From: Rhizophagus irregularis
Taxonomy: Eukaryota > Glomeromycota > Glomeromycetes > Glomerales > Glomeraceae
Assembly (NCBI RefSeq): GCF_026210795.1
Contig: NC_089433.1
Span: 4,737,001-4,801,000, forward strand
DNA length: 64,000 nucleotides
Direction: 5' to 3'
Of this stretch, positions 60,632 to 64,000 are shown piece after piece; the stretch's first letter is position 1, and each line of letters opens with the position of its first letter. The position numbers were made by a program, and so were the translations under genes. The notes beneath the pieces were generated by a model, which worked only from the letters and a program-made list of their open reading frames with translations, was not told where the DNA came from and made no database searches.

Positions 60632-60815
60632 CTGACATTTTACCTGTTCTTTATCTGTTCATGCTTGATAACTGCTTGATGTTTTATCTGTACGTGCTTG
60701 ATGATTTTATCTGACCATGCTTGACATTTTTATCCGTCCGTGCTTAATGATTTTATCCATCTGTGCTTGATATTTTTGTCCGTCTGTGCTTGATGTTTTT
60801 GCCCAACTGTGTTTG
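60632..60815. repeat. Minisatellite of about 25 bp, seven to eight copies
   Basis: Variants of gtgcttgatgattttatctgtcc repeat in direct orientation. The proximal copies are translated in the KH gene tail on the minus strand. Confidence 0.85.
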
Positions 60816-61170
60816 ATTTCGTATGCGGCATTCTTCGTTTTTTATGGTTTCTTGATGTTGCATGTTGATGAATACCATTATCTGAAATTCTACTATTATT
60901 TTTCTCTTTTTCTATATCTTTTTTTCGATTTCTTACTTCAATATCTTCTAGTAAATTGTCTATTTGACATATCGCTTTATTGATCCATTCCCAAAGCGAA
61001 ATATTTTCATCTTTAAATTTATATTCTTTATTTATTTTAATTTCAATTTGTCGAGGATTTACTTTTGTATTAATGTAAATGCATGTACCAGTCCCTCTTT
61101 CAATGGGTTTTATGTTACGTCCTCCACGACCAATCAATTTACCAACTTCTACATTTTCGGAAATTTCCAT
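60730..61170 (-). CDS. KH-domain RNA-binding protein
   Basis: The start is taken at 61170 (MEISENVEVGKLIGRGGRNI), because the 61 residues before it in the frame are a low-complexity AT-rich stretch and the TATA box at 61337-61344 lies upstream. The predicted protein is 146 aa. Residues 7-65 form a single KH domain with the RNA-binding loop IGRGGRNI (G-x-x-G), followed by KPIERGTGTCIYINTKVNPR and the third-strand region EIKINKEYKFKDENISLWEW, then the last helix (INKAICQIDNLLED). After residue about 80 the chain is basic and hydrophilic (RNRKKDIEKEKNNSRIS). The last 22 residues (QHQAQTDKNIKHRWIKSLST) are encoded by the 25-bp minisatellite, so the C-terminus depends on repeat number. It probably binds RNA or single-stranded DNA. 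A missed 3' intron could replace the tail. Confidence 0.65.
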   Translation of the reverse strand: MEISENVEVGKLIGRGGRNIKPIERGTGTCIYINTKVNPRQIEIKINKEYKFKDENISLWEWINKAICQIDNLLEDIEVRNRKKDIEKEKNNSRISDNGIHQHATSRNHKKRRMPHTKSNTVGQKHQAQTDKNIKHRWIKSLSTDG

Positions 61171-61336
61171 AGTGGTTGTATAGTTGAGTTTCTGATGGAA
61201 TTTTGCATTTTTGTTTATGAAGAATTTAAAGATGATATATTGTTGTATTTTTTTTTTTATTATAGGAGGAAAAAAAATATATATGATTTTTTTTTGATAA
61301 ATTTTTTTTGAAAAATGCGAACTCAAAATGGAGGAG

Positions 61337-61344
61337 TATTTATA
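61337..61344 (-). promoter_or_regulatory. TATA box of the KH gene
   Basis: On the minus strand TATAAATA lies about 170 bp before the chosen ATG. Confidence 0.5.
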
Positions 61345-61353
61345 ATTTAGCAA

Positions 61354-62410
61354 TTTTTTTGCGAAGTTATGTATAAACTATAAACAAAAACATATCGTAA
61401 AATCATTTTATTAACATAAAACCAACAAAAATTTTTATATTTGTTATTATTTTTAATTAACAAAATCATTTTATTTTAATTAACAAAGACAATGTTTTTG
61501 ATGTCGAGCCATGAAATAAAAATCTATTTTTAAATTGGTTTTATTATAAAAGGTAATTATTATTCTCTTTTAAGCATGAAAAAGAATGTTATTGAATTAA
61601 TATAACTGATTGTCAAGACTAGGATACTTTTGTCTGGACGATCAATGAGTCTTGCGCCACAGATTGTGTTATTGAAAGAAATGTTTTTGTTATCAATTGC
61701 CTACTGCGCTATTAACTATCAACTATTTTTTATTCATAATTAATATGATAATATTATGATTAATATATATTACGGATAAGACACCTAAATAATTTATTTG
61801 TCACATCAGATAGTCAATAAAATAGTATATTATAATTCTTTTAAAATTATATATAAAGTATTTATACTGATTATTACTATCTTCTAGAAGATTATATAAT
61901 ATATTACTAATCACGACAATTGATTGATTGATTGATAACTATAGGTTACTTTTTCTGATATTATATTTAACTTCAAATATGGTTACTAATCACAAAGCCA
62001 CAACTTTGTTTGCTGAATTTGAATTTAACTCATATTCGAAGTATTGATTATTATAATCAATTTTTTTTTTTTGCAAATAAATATTATATTATAATTCTTT
62101 AAAATTTTTACAATACGAATTGTCATAATTGACTATTATTTACACATATATTGAAGATGTGATGATTCCTTTATTTTAAAAATTTAAATTTGAATAATTT
62201 GATAGGCGCGTACAAAGTATTAACAAGCTCCACATTGCAGAATCACATGACGATCATCAGTCATCATTTTTTTTCCCACGACGCGATTTTTTTTACAAAT
62301 ATATATACTCTCAACATATATACCATCAGTTTTCTCTACTGTTTTCTTTTCTTTAAAAAAAAAAATACTCTCTAAAAAATAAAAATACTCTAAAATCCTT
62401 CACTTCGTCC
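61354..62410. other. AT-rich intergenic
   Basis: No gene is visible. Confidence 0.4.
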
Positions 62411-62411
62411 C

Positions 62412-62466
62412 TTTCTTAGACGTACGCGACTCCCTTTCTTAGACGTACGCGTCGCGTACGTCTAAT
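62412..62466. repeat. Perfect palindrome around acgtacgcg/cgcgtacgt, preceded by a direct duplication
   Basis: The block ccctttcttagacgtacgcg occurs twice in a row, and the second copy runs into its inverse cgcgtacgtctaa. The result is a perfect inverted repeat (ttagacgtacgcg / cgcgtacgtctaa) with an almost absent loop, rich in CpG and unusual for this region. Confidence 0.75.
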
Positions 62467-62549
62467 TTTAGTGATCAATCTCAAACTACCATTGCCAATA
62501 CGTGAACATAAAGAATTCCGATGGTCGTTGGTTTATAAACTTATTTCCT

Positions 62550-63250
62550 TAGAGGAGTTCTTGAAAAGAGTGCGTATCAAATATTAAAAACGCGAAATTT
62601 TTTTTTTGATGTTTATAGACCTCTTATCATTGGATCTTATTTATTCCTTTTTTTTTATTTATTAGTTACAGGCTTACAGCACTATTTTGTATTGAAACAC
62701 TAGACAACAGACGAAAGCTCTCTGAATGGAGCATTACCGGTTTTCTAGATGAGTGTAAATGGCTTAGGAGACTTTAAGAGAGGTGTGTATTTTTTTATTT
62801 GCAAAGTGGGTAACTTCCTAAGCTAAAATTAGAACGGATAACTCATTTGAGTCGGGGAGTTCACAAATTTTACTTAGGAGGGTACTGGATTTGTTTGTTT
62901 GGGTTGGGTAAGGGTGAGCAAAGTGGGTAATTCCTTGAAATTACCTGCTTTTTCTTTTTTATTTTATTTTTATTGCAAAGTGGGTAATTCCTATGAAATT
63001 ACCTGCTTTCTTTTTTATTTTATTTTTATTTTTTTATTCCCTTTTTTTCTTTTTTATTTTATTTTGTTTTTATTTTTTTATTTCTTTTTTTTTTATTTTT
63101 TTTATTTCTCTTGTTCACTTGATAACCAACTCAAGCAGATAAAATCCTACTTTGTTATTGGTAAAGTCTGCTAATTCTAAAGGAGGAATTGGCTATGTCT
63201 TCTTTATCATTAAATAAAAATTTAGCACACTTTTAATAATTTTCCTTTCT
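62550..63250 (+). repeat. Large dispersed repeat, copy B
   Basis: Direct-orientation copy of 51770-52420. It contains an internal duplication of the segment caaagtgggtaattcct, atgaaattacctgcttt. Confidence 0.85.
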
Positions 63251-63421
63251 TATAATAGGTAAATGCAGAGATTTACAAGAATGAAGAAATTCAACTTTAA
63301 AAGGAATAATATATGGTAAATAATTAATTTCTAGTTAATGGTTCTACTAGAGATACTAATTACGAATAAACTGAATCATTTATTACTAAAATTAAAAATA
63401 TTATTAAGGTAAGATAGTTAG

Positions 63422-63763
63422 GTGGTGATTCCGGTGTGTGGTGAAGGTCCTGTCATTATATCAGTCACTAAAGTTAAAGTATCTGGCGTAAAAGAGCCAA
63501 AAAATGTCAAACAATGGGGAATCACGAATGGAATTACTAATAAGAAAAAGAAAATCTATTTATCAAATCAACAGAGAAAGAACAATTCGAATAAACCTAC
63601 CAAAGGCTTATCTACTGATCAACCTCCAGATATAGTTCAGCGATCAAGATACATATTTACGTTTCCTCCTTACACAAGTTCAAAAAAGTCCGAATTGACG
63701 AGGCGTCTTACATACGTTGGACTTCTAGTAACTTTTACATTAGGGTACATGGGAAACCCATAG
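63422..63763 (+). CDS. Hypothetical ORF beside the dispersed repeat
   Basis: 113-aa frame without an ATG at its start (opens at a GTG), so it is either an internal exon or a remnant. It contains KEPKNVKQWGITNGITNKKK, KIYLSNQQRKNNSNKPTKGL and RYIFTFPPYTSSKKSELTRR. No family is recognised. A position directly after a dispersed repeat suggests transposon-related sequence. Confidence 0.28.
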   Translation: MVIPVCGEGPVIISVTKVKVSGVKEPKNVKQWGITNGITNKKKKIYLSNQQRKNNSNKPTKGLSTDQPPDIVQRSRYIFTFPPYTSSKKSELTRRLTYVGLLVTFTLGYMGNP

Positions 63764-64000
63764 GGGTTTTTACTTTAAATAATAATATGGACCATTTTTA
63801 TAACACTTCGTTTATTTGTAATCTTTTAAATAGTAATAGATAACTATATTTTTATTTCTTGACTCTTTTATTTTCCTTGGTGCTTTGTCCGCGCGCGGTG
63901 TCTTTGACTCACGCTTGTGCTTCTTACTTAATTTTTCTCCACCAAGGTGGCATCACCTCAGTTCCGGAAGGGTCGAACGCGATTTGGTTATCAGTGTTGG
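63764..64000. other. Window end, no gene identified
   Basis: The last 150 bases are more GC-rich (gtccgcgcgcggtgtctttg, accaaggtggcatcacctca) and may be the edge of another repeat or gene, but I cannot identify it. Confidence 0.3.

Noticed and set aside
1-64000. tRNA and rRNA genes
   Set aside because: I looked for tRNA-like conserved boxes (ggttcgaatcc-type) and rRNA stretches and found none I could support by eye; a tRNAscan run would be decisive.

Overview
The window looks like nuclear DNA of a very AT-rich fungus. Genes are split by short introns (mostly under 130 nt, GT-AG with one GC-AG), intergenic tracts are long A/T runs, and degraded transposons and miniature inverted-repeat elements are everywhere. 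The protein set points to an arbuscular mycorrhizal fungus of the Rhizophagus type (Glomeromycotina): two BTB-TLDc proteins with the same exon break, a tyrosine-kinase-like kinase with a C-terminal TKELEFDI tail, a multi-exon Argonaute, a KH protein, and LINEs of a style I associate with that group. The species assignment is inference; the gene models below are read directly from the sequence, with splice sites and phases checked by hand.

Layout. 540-3480: decayed LINE (RT, zinc-type linker, RNase H). 5737-6121: two-exon small secreted protein with a basic, nuclear-signal-like tail. 7610-8295: GC-rich tandem repeat. 8814-13067: short uncertain ORFs and tandem repeats (9505-9760, 10490-11080). 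15623-16342: acidic Asn-rich protein. 18750-26160: a pair of direct dispersed repeats flanking a Myb/SANT-like relic (21740-22560) and an intact six-exon gene with a PD-(D/E)XK-like C-terminal region (23134-25472). 26328-27134: large MITE. 27592-28947: secreted 451-aa protein. 29386-31890: nested MITEs. 32120-32700: channel-like relic. 33026-33904: ParB-like-fold protein with a tandem acidic W/C repeat, whose upstream side is a 118-bp satellite. 36435-36564: BTB relic; 37125-38645: BTB-TLDc gene. 40167-41460: decayed ORFs. 41619-44975: 13-exon Argonaute. 45725-45989: palindromic MITE. 46092-47832: five-exon protein kinase. 48679-49032: Asn/Gln-rich protein. 51012-53400: TATA box, tandem intron-like modules and a LINE fragment. 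54133-54783: secreted Cys-rich protein. 57529-59033: second BTB-TLDc gene. 59280-60600: retropepsin-type relic split by a hAT-like MITE. 60730-61170: KH protein running into a minisatellite. 62550-63250: second copy of the 51770-52420 repeat.

The most notable locus is the Argonaute. The full-length reconstructed protein (841 aa) keeps the PAZ domain and every 5'-phosphate pocket residue of the MID domain, but all three DDH slicer positions are substituted (Ser, Asn, Arg). It therefore reads as an intact guide-binding protein that cannot cut. There is no sign of an operon-like system. The genes appear to be independent members of lineage-expanded families in a transposon-rich region.
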